From: Pacificoceanicola onchidii
Lineage (GTDB): Bacteria; Pseudomonadota; Alphaproteobacteria; Rhodobacterales; Rhodobacteraceae
Assembly: GCF_004804335.1 (NCBI RefSeq)
Contig: NZ_SRXY01000002.1
Location: 321,306 to 385,305 of the forward strand
Length of the DNA: 64,000 nucleotides
Direction of reading: 5' to 3'
In this document: piece after piece, positions 34,639 through 43,614 of the stretch
How positions within the stretch are numbered: the stretch's first letter is position 1
How the letters are laid out: each line of letters begins with the position of its first letter
Translations under genes and position numbers: made by a program
The notes under the pieces: generated by a model
Databases searched by the model: none
Told to the model about the DNA's origin: nothing
What the model saw: only the letters and a program-made list of their open reading frames with translations

Positions 34639-35655
34639 CTACTCCTGCAATATCGCGTTTTCCCATTCCGCAAGAAAACTGCGGTTCTTGAACTGGTCGA
34701 GGTAAACCAAAAGACCCGGCCCCAGACGAATGCGGTGCAGCGCACTTTCGTTGGCCTGTTCGAGCGAGTTCGATTGCAGCAGGGGTGAAATCCCGCGTGG
34801 AAAGGTTTGCCCAAGGACAAAATCCAGGAATCCAGCCGCCAGTTCCGGGTCCTGCGACGACTTCGGGATCAGCATGGAGCGCAGCATGACGATGGCGAAA
34901 TCCGACGGCAGAATGATCGTGAAAGCATCCGCGTGCTCGCTCTGCTCCGCGTAACTGGCCAGCACGTTGTAGGCGATGGCGAGCTTGCCGCTGGCCACAT
35001 CCTCAATCATGTCCGACGTGCAGCAATACAGCTTCGGCGCCAATGTGCCCATGACCTCCGTCAGCCGCCAATAGGTGTCAGAGGTGCGCGCATCCTGCGT
35101 CGCAAACAGGTAGCCCGAACCGGACGCGCGAATGTCGTAAGTGCCAACGCGACCATGGAAAATCTCCGGGTTCTGACGCAGGATCGTGATCAGCTGCTGG
35201 CGGCTTTCCGGGCGCGGCAGATCCGCGAAAGCCTCGTTTGATATGACAAATGCCGCGGGCTCTTGCGTGAAGGCAAAGACCATCTCGTTCCACACCGCCC
35301 AATCCGGCAGGTCCTGCGTCTGGTCCGAGCTATGCCGGAGCGCCTGACCGTCATTGGCAAGCTTGGTCTGAAGGTCCATCGCGCTGGAGATCGCGAGATC
35401 AAAGGACAGCCCTTCATCGTAAAGCGCGCGCATCAACTCGGACGATCCGGCCACGGTGTAGTCCACCGCGACCCCCGGATGGCTTTCGAGATAGGACAGG
35501 ATCATCGGCTCGAAGAACGCGATGTCGGCGGTCGAGATGATCCGCAGCACCTGACCGGCGTCCTGATCGCCAAACACCGCGTGGTCTTCGACCTCGAACG
35601 CGGACGACAAACTCGCCAGCCAGATCAGGCCAATGGAAAGGATAAGACCACGCAT
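34639..35655 (-). CDS. Periplasmic ABC-type substrate-binding protein, third gene of a two-component operon
   Basis: 338-residue exported protein (signal MRGLILSIGLIWLASLSSA) of the bacterial extracellular solute-binding type: RIISTADIAFFEPMILSYL opening lobe and later ASGSGYLFATQDARTSDTYW and GKLAIAYNVLASYAEQ. It starts inside the end of the histidine kinase gene (31-bp overlap), and no permease or ATPase accompanies it. I infer a ligand-sensing partner of the TctE-like kinase rather than a transport component. The ligand is unknown, perhaps a carboxylate as for the neighbouring transporter. Confidence 0.8.
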   Translation of the reverse strand: MRGLILSIGLIWLASLSSAFEVEDHAVFGDQDAGQVLRIISTADIAFFEPMILSYLESHPGVAVDYTVAGSSELMRALYDEGLSFDLAISSAMDLQTKLANDGQALRHSSDQTQDLPDWAVWNEMVFAFTQEPAAFVISNEAFADLPRPESRQQLITILRQNPEIFHGRVGTYDIRASGSGYLFATQDARTSDTYWRLTEVMGTLAPKLYCCTSDMIEDVASGKLAIAYNVLASYAEQSEHADAFTIILPSDFAIVMLRSMLIPKSSQDPELAAGFLDFVLGQTFPRGISPLLQSNSLEQANESALHRIRLGPGLLVYLDQFKNRSFLAEWENAILQE

Positions 35656-37001
35656 GCGCCGCCCTCTTCGTTGTTTTTCAGCTCCATCTCACCGCCGTGG
35701 GCAAGAACGATTTCCTTGACGATGGTCAGCCCAAGCCCCGAGCCCACCACGCTACCGGCATTGTCGCCCCGTGCGAACCGGTCCAGAAGCTTCACCGAGC
35801 CCCCATCCGGAAAGCCGGGCCCCGTGTCCGAAACGGTGATCGTCGCCTGCGACGGGCTGCGCGCGAGAGAGACTGTCACGCGGCAATTGCGGCTGGCGTA
35901 TTTGATCGCGTTGTCCAGAAGATTGTGCAGCGCGTTCTGCAACAGGATCGCATCACCGGGCACCACGGCCTCGTCCAGACGCGCGGTCTCGATGCTGACC
36001 TCCTTCAACTCCGACAGTGGCCCCAAACGATCAACCGTGTCCTGCACGAGCGCATGCAGCGCCACATCCTCGCGCGACAAGCTGTCTGTCCGAAAAGTCA
36101 CCATCGCATGGTCGAGCAACTGACCCGCCGTGCGCGAGCTTTCATCAATGGCGCGGATCATTTCGCGCACCGCCTGCCGGTTCTCGGGCTTTTCGACCCT
36201 TCGGAGCGTGATTTCAGCCTGCGTGCGCAGAATGGCCAAAGGCGTGCGCACGCGATGGGCCGCCTCCGCGATGAAATCCTCGGAGCGGGTCAGCGAGTAT
36301 TGCAGCCGCGCCATCAGCTTGTTCAGCGACAGAACCAAAGGTGCCATCTCACTGGGCACAGGGGCCGCGACGGGCCGCAAATCGCTTGGCCCCCGGCGCG
36401 AAACGGATTCCGTAAGGCGGTGCAGCGGGCGAATGGTACTGCGCGCGATGAACAGCGCCATCAGCGCCGAAAGAACGAAGAATCCGAACCCGACCAGCAG
36501 CGATATTCGCGTGATCCGCGCCAGCGTGCGGTTCATGCCCGCAAGCGTCTGCGCCACGGATATCTCCAGCAGAGCCTGCCCTTCGTCGGTCGAAAAACTG
36601 CGTCTGGTCGATGCGATGCGAATGTCCTCGCCAAGGTAGGTTGCAGAGCGAAACGCGGTGGCGGCCCCGCCGTAGTCTCCGGACACCGGCAGATCCTCAT
36701 AGCCGGACAGGAACCCATCGTTCAGGCGGATGGCATAGAACGCGCGTTCGTCGGTCACACTGCCCAGCATGGACAGCGCCGAGTACGGCAGATCAATCGA
36801 CAACTCGCCGCCCTTCACCCGCGTGCTGTCCAGGATGGAAATAGCGGAGGCGGCGAGGATGTTGTCCTGGCTTTCCTGTGCAATCTGGCGCGCGACCGAT
36901 TGCACCACGAGATACAAAAGCACCGCAATCACCGCCGCGCCGAGCAGGAGCAGCACCAGAAGCCGTTGCCGGATCGAGCCTGTTGTTCTCGGCCCGCTCA
37001 T
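35625..37001 (-). CDS. Sensor histidine kinase, TctE-like
   Basis: Inner-membrane kinase of 458 aa: TM1 at residues 13-35, a periplasmic sensor region of about 130 residues, TM2 at 167-187, HAMP-like linker, phospho-acceptor His249 in FIAEAAHRVRTPLAIL, N box NALHNLLDNAIKYA, G1 DTGPGF and G2 GSGLGLTIV. Its start overlaps the response-regulator stop as ATGA. Divergent from tctCBA, which points to control of tricarboxylate-type substrate uptake. The HRVRTPL H box (R-V-R in place of the common E-L-R) is a minor variant. Confidence 0.92.
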   Translation of the reverse strand: MSGPRTTGSIRQRLLVLLLLGAAVIAVLLYLVVQSVARQIAQESQDNILAASAISILDSTRVKGGELSIDLPYSALSMLGSVTDERAFYAIRLNDGFLSGYEDLPVSGDYGGAATAFRSATYLGEDIRIASTRRSFSTDEGQALLEISVAQTLAGMNRTLARITRISLLVGFGFFVLSALMALFIARSTIRPLHRLTESVSRRGPSDLRPVAAPVPSEMAPLVLSLNKLMARLQYSLTRSEDFIAEAAHRVRTPLAILRTQAEITLRRVEKPENRQAVREMIRAIDESSRTAGQLLDHAMVTFRTDSLSREDVALHALVQDTVDRLGPLSELKEVSIETARLDEAVVPGDAILLQNALHNLLDNAIKYASRNCRVTVSLARSPSQATITVSDTGPGFPDGGSVKLLDRFARGDNAGSVVGSGLGLTIVKEIVLAHGGEMELKNNEEGGACVVLSFPLA

Positions 37002-37663
37002 CGTTGTTCCAGCTTGTACCCCAACCCGCGCACGGTTGTGATGGACACGTTTGACCCTTCCAGCCGCCGCCGCAATCGGCCCACGTAAACCTCGATCGCG
37101 TTTTCCGACGCTTCCTCGTCATAGGAAAATAGCCGATCGACGAGTTTCGATTTGGAGAAAAGCTGGTTCGGCGCGTTGATGAATATCTCGAATAGCCGCA
37201 ACTCGCGGGTGCGCAAACTGGTCTCGGAGCCGTCGATTTTCAAGGTCCCGGCCAGCGAATCAAACTCCAGATCACCAAAGGAGATCACGTTGCGCGCCTC
37301 ACCACCGCGCCGCCGAAGCACAGCGCGGCAGCGTGCTTCCAGCTCGGAGAAGTCAATAGGTTTGACCATGTAATCATCCGCCCCGAGATCCAGCAAGCCG
37401 ACGCGATCCGACACCTCTGAACGGGCGGTCAGAACGATCACCGGCGTGCGGGATTTCGCGCTCCGCCGCTGCGCGAGGAAGGTTCTTCCGTCCCCATCGG
37501 GGAGCATAATATCCAACAAAATCAAATCGTAATCCGTGGTCGCTGTATAGTCCGCCGCTGTTGCGAGGTCTTCGGCATGATCGACCACATGCCCATCCAG
37601 AACCAGCCTGTCCACAACCGCGCGCGCCAGGGTTTCGTTGTCTTCGATCAGCAGGTAGCGCAT
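36998..37663 (-). CDS. OmpR-family response regulator, TctD-like
   Basis: 221-residue transcription factor with a receiver domain (acidic pocket E7-D8, phospho-acceptor Asp51 in LILLDIMLPDGDG, Lys101) and a C-terminal winged helix (TSLRTRELRLFEIFINAPNQ, IEVYVGRLRRRLE). Partner of the kinase that follows. The 109-bp gap to divergent tctC presumably contains its binding sites and both promoters. Confidence 0.93.
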   Translation of the reverse strand: MRYLLIEDNETLARAVVDRLVLDGHVVDHAEDLATAADYTATTDYDLILLDIMLPDGDGRTFLAQRRSAKSRTPVIVLTARSEVSDRVGLLDLGADDYMVKPIDFSELEARCRAVLRRRGGEARNVISFGDLEFDSLAGTLKIDGSETSLRTRELRLFEIFINAPNQLFSKSKLVDRLFSYDEEASENAIEVYVGRLRRRLEGSNVSITTVRGLGYKLEQR

Positions 37664-37772
37664 CGGCTTTTTCGGGCCTCTGGGGACGTGTCAGGTTTGT
37701 GTCAGAAAGGACTGCCACTCTTCCCGAGCATGAGCGGCCAGAGCCGCCGTTGTCAAATGGGAGGACAATCGA

Positions 37773-38753
37773 ATGACAATCAAGATGGGCCGTCGCGCCC
37801 TATTCGCAGCCGTGGCATCCATGGGCCTTGTTGGCCCGGCCTTTGCCGATGGGCATCAAGTTGTTGACAGCATCCACTTCCTGATCCCGGGCGGCGCTGG
37901 CGGCGGTTGGGACGGCACCGCGCGCGGCACGGGCGAAGCCCTGACCGGCGCCGGTCTGGTTGGATCCGCGTCTTATGAAAACATGTCCGGCGGCGGCGGC
38001 GGCAAGGCCATCGGCTACCTGATCGAAAACGCAGCGAGCAACCACGGCACGCTGATGGTCAACTCGACCCCGATCGTGATCCGCTCGCTCACCGGCGTGT
38101 TCCCGCAAAGCTTCCGCGACCTGACGCTCGTCTCCGGCACCATCGGCGACTATGCCGCGCTGGTCGTCTCGGCCGACAGCGACATTCAGGACCTGAACGG
38201 TCTGATCGACGCCTTCAAGGCGGACCCCGGCAAGGTTGCCGTGGGTGGGGGCTCCGTGCCCGGCGGCATGGACCACCTTGTGGCAGCCATGGTCATGCAG
38301 GCTGCGGGTGCCGATCCGGTTGCGATGAAATACGTGCCCTATGACGGTGGCGGCGCCACCATGGCGGGTCTGCTCTCCGGCGAAGTACAGGCGGTCTCCA
38401 CCGGTTTCTCCGAAGCCGTCGAACTGGCCAAGGCCGGTGAAGTGCGCATCATCGGCGTGACCGCGGACGAGCGTGTTTCGGCGTATGCCGACGCCCCGAC
38501 CATGGTCGAGCAAGGCAACGACACCACCTTCGTCAACTGGCGCGGCTTCTTCGCGGCTCCGGGTCTGCCCGATGACAAACTGGCCATGTACCAGGACGCC
38601 ATCGCCAAGATGTACGACACGCCCGAGTGGGAAGAGGTGCGCGCGCGCAACGGCTGGGTGAACATCCACAACCCGGGCGATGATTTCCGCTCCTTCCTGG
38701 AAAACCAGGAACAGGTCATCGGCGATCTGATGAAGAAGCTCGGCTTCCTCTAA
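37773..38753 (+). CDS. tctC: Tripartite tricarboxylate transporter substrate-binding protein
   Basis: Periplasmic binding protein of the TTT family (TctC/Bug). Signal region MTIKMGRRALFAAVASMGLV with AFADG cleavage context, then FLIPGGAGGGWDGTARGTGE, the typical first ligand loop, and MKYVPYDGGGATMAGLLSG, the second. Length 326 aa. A GGAGG site lies before the ATG. First gene of tctCBA; the actual substrate (citrate or another carboxylate) cannot be read. Confidence 0.93.
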   Translation: MTIKMGRRALFAAVASMGLVGPAFADGHQVVDSIHFLIPGGAGGGWDGTARGTGEALTGAGLVGSASYENMSGGGGGKAIGYLIENAASNHGTLMVNSTPIVIRSLTGVFPQSFRDLTLVSGTIGDYAALVVSADSDIQDLNGLIDAFKADPGKVAVGGGSVPGGMDHLVAAMVMQAAGADPVAMKYVPYDGGGATMAGLLSGEVQAVSTGFSEAVELAKAGEVRIIGVTADERVSAYADAPTMVEQGNDTTFVNWRGFFAAPGLPDDKLAMYQDAIAKMYDTPEWEEVRARNGWVNIHNPGDDFRSFLENQEQVIGDLMKKLGFL

Positions 38754-38778
38754 GCACCTAAAACCAATAACAAAACGC

Positions 38779-38806
38779 GATGCGGCCGGATCTTTCCGGG
38801 CGCATC
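38779..38806 (+). promoter_or_regulatory. Intercistronic hairpin between tctC and tctB
   Basis: GATGCGGCCGGA (38779-38790) can pair with TCCGGGCGCATC (38795-38806), 11 of 12 positions, loop TCTT. Only a short ATTTC follows. Such hairpins after binding-protein genes commonly stabilise the upstream message or cut readthrough into the permease genes; that role here is inferred. Confidence 0.5.
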
Positions 38807-38828
38807 ATTTCAAACAAGGGAGGGGAAG

Positions 38829-39320
38829 ATGGCGATAGATCGCTGGATTGCGCTTGTCATCTTGATGCTGTGTCTGGCCTATGGCTATGCAGCTTATTTC
38901 ACCATGGACCAGTTGCTGCCACCCATCATGAAGCAACGGCCCATCTGGCCCTCAACCTTCCCGAAGGTTCTGGCGATCGGTGGTATCCTGATGTCGCTCA
39001 GCGTGCTGCTGAACCTCGAAAAAACGCCCGAGAAAACCGATCCGGCTGACATCAACCTGTCGCGGCTGGGCGAATACAAGGTTGGTCAGGCGCTCATGCT
39101 TCTGGGCCTGATGGTGGCTTACGCGCTGCTCCTGCGACCGCTGGGGTTCCTTGGGGCCACGTTCCTGTTCCTGACCGCCGGCAGCTACATCCTCGGCGAG
39201 CGTCGGTATGTGCTCATGGCCGTGGTTGCTGCCATTGCTGCAGGGTTCATCTGGTATCTCGTCGATGCGGTGCTCGGCATCTTCCTGAGCCCGCTGCCTT
39301 CCTTTATGAACGGGGTCTGA
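38829..39320 (+). CDS. tctB: Tripartite tricarboxylate transporter small permease
   Basis: TctB family, 163 aa, four predicted membrane helices (IALVILMLCLAYGYAAYFTM, VLAIGGILMSLSVLLNL, QALMLLGLMVAYALLLRPLG and a C-terminal pair). It forms the integral membrane unit with TctA. Separated by one base from tctA. Confidence 0.9.
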   Translation: MAIDRWIALVILMLCLAYGYAAYFTMDQLLPPIMKQRPIWPSTFPKVLAIGGILMSLSVLLNLEKTPEKTDPADINLSRLGEYKVGQALMLLGLMVAYALLLRPLGFLGATFLFLTAGSYILGERRYVLMAVVAAIAAGFIWYLVDAVLGIFLSPLPSFMNGV

Positions 39321-39321
39321 C

Positions 39322-40842
39322 ATGCTCGAAGGACTGATGACAGGCCTCGCAACGGCCTTTACCTTTACCAACATCCTCATGGTGATCGGCGGCTGTCTGA
39401 TCGGCACATTCATCGGCATGCTGCCGGGCCTCGGCCCGATGTCGATCATCGCAATCATGATCCCTGTCGCCATCACCATCGGAGATCCCTCCGCTGCGCT
39501 GATCCTCTTGGCGGGCGTCTATTACGGGGCGGTCTTTGGTGGCTCGACCTCGTCGATCCTGATCAATGCGCCGGGCGTTGCCTCAACCGTCGCGACGAGT
39601 TTCGACGGCTACCCGATGACCCGGCAGGGCAAGGCGGGCAAGGCCCTGACCGTCGCCGCGATCTCCAGTTTTGCAGGCGGCACGGTGGGCGCGGTTCTGC
39701 TCATGGTGTTTGCCCCGGCGCTGGCCTCTGTCGCCCTGCTGTTCCATTCGTCCGAGTATTTCGCCCTGATGGTCGTGGGCCTGTCCGCCATCGCGGCCTT
39801 TGCCGGGACGGGACAGGTCTCCAAGGCGCTTTTGATGACCTTTCTCGGGCTGATCATGGCCACGGTTGGCGAAGGCGTCCTGTTCAACGCCCCGCGTTTC
39901 ACCATGGGCATCATGGACCTGCAATCGGGCTTCGGCTTTATCACGCTGGCCATGGCCATGTTTGCCCTGCCCGAAGCGATCTACCTGGTCCTGGATCCGA
40001 ACCGCTCCAAAACCGGCGACGGCGCCAGCAATGAGATCAAGGACCTGCGGATCACGAAGGACGAAGCCAAGCGCATCACCCCGGTCATTGGCCGGCAATC
40101 TATTCAGGGTTTCTTCATCGGGGTTCTGCCGGGCGCTGGCGCGACCATCGCGTCTTTCCTCGGCTACGCCGTTGAGCGCAACATTGCCTCGAAGGAAGAG
40201 CAGGAACAGTTCGGCAAAGGCTCGGTCAAAGGCATCGCTGCACCCGAAAGCGCCAACAACGCGGCCTGCACCGGCTCGTTTGTGCCGCTGCTGACGCTGG
40301 GCATCCCCGGTTCGGGCACCACGGCCATTCTGCTCGGCGCGCTGATCGCGCTGAACGTCTCGCCGGGGCCGCGCCTGATGATCGACGAGCCGCAGATTTT
40401 CTGGGCCGTGATCATCTCCATGTACCTGGGCAACCTCGTCCTGCTGATCCTGAACCTGCCGCTGATCCCCTACATCGCCAAGGTGCTGGCGGTTCCGCGC
40501 AACTACCTGATCCCCTTCATCCTTTTCTTTACGCTGATGGGGGCCTACATCGGGCAGAACAACGCGACCGAACTTCTGATCCTTGTCGGTTTCGGGGTCT
40601 GCGCCACGCTGCTGCGCTTTGCGGACTATCCGCTGGCGCCGCTGCTGATCGGCTTCATTCTGGGGCCGTTGCTGGAGAACAACTTCTCCCGCGCCATGCA
40701 GCTCTATGACGGGATCGGCTTCATCTGGGAGCGCCCCATGACACTGGCCCTTCTGGTTCTGGCCGTGATCCTCGTGGTCCTGCCCAGCTATCGCCAGCGT
40801 CGCGCGCGCAACCGTGCAGAAGGCGTGGCTGACGGGGATTAA
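39322..40842 (+). CDS. tctA: Tripartite tricarboxylate transporter large permease
   Basis: TctA family, 506 aa, about 12 membrane helices. Conserved TctA signatures: [19 protein letters not shown] near the N-terminus and its repeat [20 protein letters not shown], plus [16 protein letters not shown] and [16 protein letters not shown]. Translocates the substrate bound by TctC, driven by an ion gradient. Its TAA stop overlaps the truA stop on the other strand by four bases (TTAA). Confidence 0.95.
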   Translation: MLEGLMTGLATAFTFTNILMVIGGCLIGTFIGMLPGLGPMSIIAIMIPVAITIGDPSAALILLAGVYYGAVFGGSTSSILINAPGVASTVATSFDGYPMTRQGKAGKALTVAAISSFAGGTVGAVLLMVFAPALASVALLFHSSEYFALMVVGLSAIAAFAGTGQVSKALLMTFLGLIMATVGEGVLFNAPRFTMGIMDLQSGFGFITLAMAMFALPEAIYLVLDPNRSKTGDGASNEIKDLRITKDEAKRITPVIGRQSIQGFFIGVLPGAGATIASFLGYAVERNIASKEEQEQFGKGSVKGIAAPESANNAACTGSFVPLLTLGIPGSGTTAILLGALIALNVSPGPRLMIDEPQIFWAVIISMYLGNLVLLILNLPLIPYIAKVLAVPRNYLIPFILFFTLMGAYIGQNNATELLILVGFGVCATLLRFADYPLAPLLIGFILGPLLENNFSRAMQLYDGIGFIWERPMTLALLVLAVILVVLPSYRQRRARNRAEGVADGD

Positions 40843-41615
40843 TCCCCGGTCTCAAAGACCGGATCAGGGTATCCAACCCCCATTAGGTACAATCCAAACG
40901 GCGGACAGACCGGGCCACATGCGGCCCGGTCTTTTGCATTTAAAGCCTTGCGCACATCGTCCGCTTCCCAAGCCCCAGCACCAACGCGTTCCAATGTGCC
41001 CACGATGCTGCGCACCTGATTGTGCAAAAACGAGCGCGCGCGGAGCGAAAAATGGATTTCCGGCCCGCCAAAATCCTCGACGCGCTCCACCCGAATTTCG
41101 TCCATCGTCTTCACCGGTGATTTGGCCTGGCACATCACCGAGCGGAAGGTGGTGAAGTCGTGTTGCCCGAGCAGAAAATCCGCGCCGGCCTGCATCGCCT
41201 TTGCATCGAGATCGTGGTTCACCCGCCAGACCGTTCCGTCTTCCAGCGTCGCAGGCGCGCGGCGCATCAGCAGGCGAAAGAGATAGCGGCGCTCTACGGC
41301 GGAGAACCGGGCGTGCCAGTCATCCGCCACCTGTACGCAGGCGCGGATCGCCACCGGGGCCGGTTTGAGATGGTAGTTCAAAGCTTCAGAGAGCCGGAAC
41401 GGGTCCCAGTCTTTTTCCATATCGCAATGGGCCACCTGCCCCCGCGCATGAACGCCCGCATCGGTGCGCCCGGCGGCGGCAATAGTGTGCTCGCGTGGCT
41501 CCAGCCGCGCCAACGCGGCTTCGATCGCCCCCTGAACCGAAGGCTGATCTGCCTGACGCTGCCATCCGGCAAAGGGGCGTCCGTCATATTCCACGAGCAA
41601 AGCATATCTGGGCAT
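40839..41615 (-). CDS. truA: tRNA pseudouridine(38-40) synthase
   Basis: Isomerises uridines 38-40 in the anticodon stem of many tRNAs. N-terminus [20 protein letters not shown], catalytic Asp in [16 protein letters not shown], later [11 protein letters not shown] and [17 protein letters not shown]. Length 258 aa is standard. A 12-codon upstream extension is not conserved and was dropped. Confidence 0.96.
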   Translation of the reverse strand: MPRYALLVEYDGRPFAGWQRQADQPSVQGAIEAALARLEPREHTIAAAGRTDAGVHARGQVAHCDMEKDWDPFRLSEALNYHLKPAPVAIRACVQVADDWHARFSAVERRYLFRLLMRRAPATLEDGTVWRVNHDLDAKAMQAGADFLLGQHDFTTFRSVMCQAKSPVKTMDEIRVERVEDFGGPEIHFSLRARSFLHNQVRSIVGTLERVGAGAWEADDVRKALNAKDRAACGPVCPPFGLYLMGVGYPDPVFETGD

Positions 41616-41740
41616 GGCCCGCGCCATAACGCGCCCCATCGGGCAAGGCAACGGCGCATTTCCCCCTCGCCCGCCTCTGGTGTGTCGCTGCGTCCGTGCC
41701 TATCTTGCCACCGAAGGCAGAAAACGAGGGGCAGCCACCC

Positions 41741-43156
41741 GTGGTCATTGGAACCATCGCCGACACGCTCACACGCAGCGTGGAAAACGTCACGGATACC
41801 GTTTCCGGCGTGTTGTTCGAGCCGGTTATCCGGCTCGGCGTCACCGGCCTGTCGCGCGCAGGCAAGACGGTGTTCATCACCTCTTTGGTCGCCAATCTGC
41901 TCGATCGTGGGCGGATGCCGCAGCTCGTCGCGCAAACGGAATCGCGCATCCTCGCCGCCTACCTGCAACCCCAGCCCGACGACACGCTGCCCCGGTTTGA
42001 TTATGAAACGCACCTCGGTGCGCTGACCTCTACATCGCCGTCGTGGCCAGACAGCACACGCGCGGTCTCGGAACTGCGTTTGTCCTTGAAAATCAAGCCA
42101 AACGGCATGCTCTCCGGCCTGCAGGGCCCGCGCACAGTGCACCTTGATATCGTCGATTACCCGGGCGAATGGCTGCTAGATCTTGGGCTTCTGGAAAAGT
42201 CTTACGCCGATTGGTCGAAGGACATGTTGGAGCGCATGGCGCAAAGACCCGACGGGCCGGAGTTTGTCGCCATGGCGCAGGCCGAAGACGCTACAGCCGG
42301 ATTTGAAGAGACCCGCGCGCGGGCGCTCGCGGAAACCTACACGAAGGCGCTGAACACCGCGCGAGAGGCCGGGTTTTCCGATTGTTCGCCGGGGCGGTTC
42401 CTGCTTCCCGGCGATCTGGCTGGCTCGCCTGTGCTCACCTTCGCCCCGCTGCCACCTCAGGACCGTCCGCCGCGCAGAAGCCTCTGGCGGGAAATGGAGC
42501 GGCGGTTCGAGGCCTATAAGTCTCGGGTTGTGCGGCCCTTTTTCCGCAATCACTTTTCTCGCATTGACCGTCAGGTGGTGCTTGTGGATGCGCTTGGCGC
42601 GATCCATGCCGGACCCCGCGCGGTGGAGGACCTGCGCCAGACCATGGCCGACATTCTCGGCGCGTTTCGCCCCGGGGCAAATGCCTTCCTGACCCAGCTT
42701 TTGCTTGGCAAACGCGTGGAAAAAATCCTGTTTGCCGCGACCAAGGCGGACCATCTGCACCACACGCAGCACCCCCGGCTGACAGGCATCATGGAAGCCT
42801 TGGTGCGCGACGCGCGTGATCGCGCTCGGTTTTCGGGGGCAGAAACCGAAGCCATGTCCATCGCCGCCTTGCGCGCCACCACGGAACAGACAATTTCCCA
42901 TTCCGGGCAAGAGCTTGACTGCGTGCGCGGCACGCTGCTCGACACCGGAAAACAAGCTGCCTTCTATCCCGGAAACCTGCCCGAAGACCCCGGCCATCTG
43001 CTCGCGCCTGCGCGGGAAGGTGCGGAGAGCTGGCTCGATCAGGACTACAAGATCATGCGCTTTGCGCCCTCGCGGCTGACCCTGAAACCGGGCGAAGGCC
43101 CGCCGCATATCCGGCTTGACCGCGCAGCCCAGTTCCTGATCGGAGATCGGTTGTGA
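41741..43156 (+). CDS. ycjX: YcjX-family P-loop GTPase
   Basis: DUF463/YcjX protein: Walker A GLSRAGKTVFITSLVANLL close to the N-terminus, IVDYPGEWLLDLGLL (family G3-like), and FAATKADHLHHTQHPRL (guanine-specificity-like). YcjX is a stress-induced GTPase found with the membrane protein YcjF. I place the start at a GTG preceded by GAGGGG; the protein then begins with the family-like VVIGTIADTLTRSVENV. An alternative GTG 45 bases upstream is possible. The stop overlaps the next GTG start as GTGA. Confidence 0.87.
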   Translation: MVIGTIADTLTRSVENVTDTVSGVLFEPVIRLGVTGLSRAGKTVFITSLVANLLDRGRMPQLVAQTESRILAAYLQPQPDDTLPRFDYETHLGALTSTSPSWPDSTRAVSELRLSLKIKPNGMLSGLQGPRTVHLDIVDYPGEWLLDLGLLEKSYADWSKDMLERMAQRPDGPEFVAMAQAEDATAGFEETRARALAETYTKALNTAREAGFSDCSPGRFLLPGDLAGSPVLTFAPLPPQDRPPRRSLWREMERRFEAYKSRVVRPFFRNHFSRIDRQVVLVDALGAIHAGPRAVEDLRQTMADILGAFRPGANAFLTQLLLGKRVEKILFAATKADHLHHTQHPRLTGIMEALVRDARDRARFSGAETEAMSIAALRATTEQTISHSGQELDCVRGTLLDTGKQAAFYPGNLPEDPGHLLAPAREGAESWLDQDYKIMRFAPSRLTLKPGEGPPHIRLDRAAQFLIGDRL

Positions 43157-43614
43157 TCACAGGCCACCTCCGTCCCGGCGAACCACGTGACGCGCTGCGC
43201 CTGGGGGCGATCCTCTCCGGCTTCACCGATGAAACGGACTGGATGCCACGCCTGCATTCGCGCGCTGAAGATATCAGCCATATGGGCGGTTTGATTGATC
43301 GGGGTTGGGTCACCGTGGCGGACCGTGGTGATGGGCCTTTCGGCTTTCTGGCCTGTGATCACAAAACGATCCACGCGCTTTACGTCGACCCCGAGCAGCG
43401 TGGGCAAGGTGCCGGCAAGGCTCTTCTCGACCACGCCAAGGAGAGCGCATCGTTGCTGGAACTCTGGACCTTTCAGGCCAATACCGGGGCGCAGCGGTTC
43501 TATGAACGCGAAGGGTTTTCCGAAGCCGAGCGCACGGACGGAGCTACAAACGACGAAAAGCTGCCGGATATCCGCTATGTCTGGCAAAGGCCCAATGGAG
43601 GCGTAAATGACTGA
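43153..43614 (+). CDS. GNAT-family N-acetyltransferase
   Basis: 153-residue acetyltransferase: opening R-P-G-E/D-A pattern, acetyl-CoA P-loop VDPEQRGQGAGKALLDHAKE and the C-terminal ANTGAQRFYEREGFSEAER. The substrate is unknown. It starts with GTG overlapping the ycjX stop and ends overlapping the ycjF-like start by 8 bp, so all three are translationally coupled, an uncommon insertion into the usual ycjX-ycjF pair. Confidence 0.88.
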   Translation: MITGHLRPGEPRDALRLGAILSGFTDETDWMPRLHSRAEDISHMGGLIDRGWVTVADRGDGPFGFLACDHKTIHALYVDPEQRGQGAGKALLDHAKESASLLELWTFQANTGAQRFYEREGFSEAERTDGATNDEKLPDIRYVWQRPNGGVND

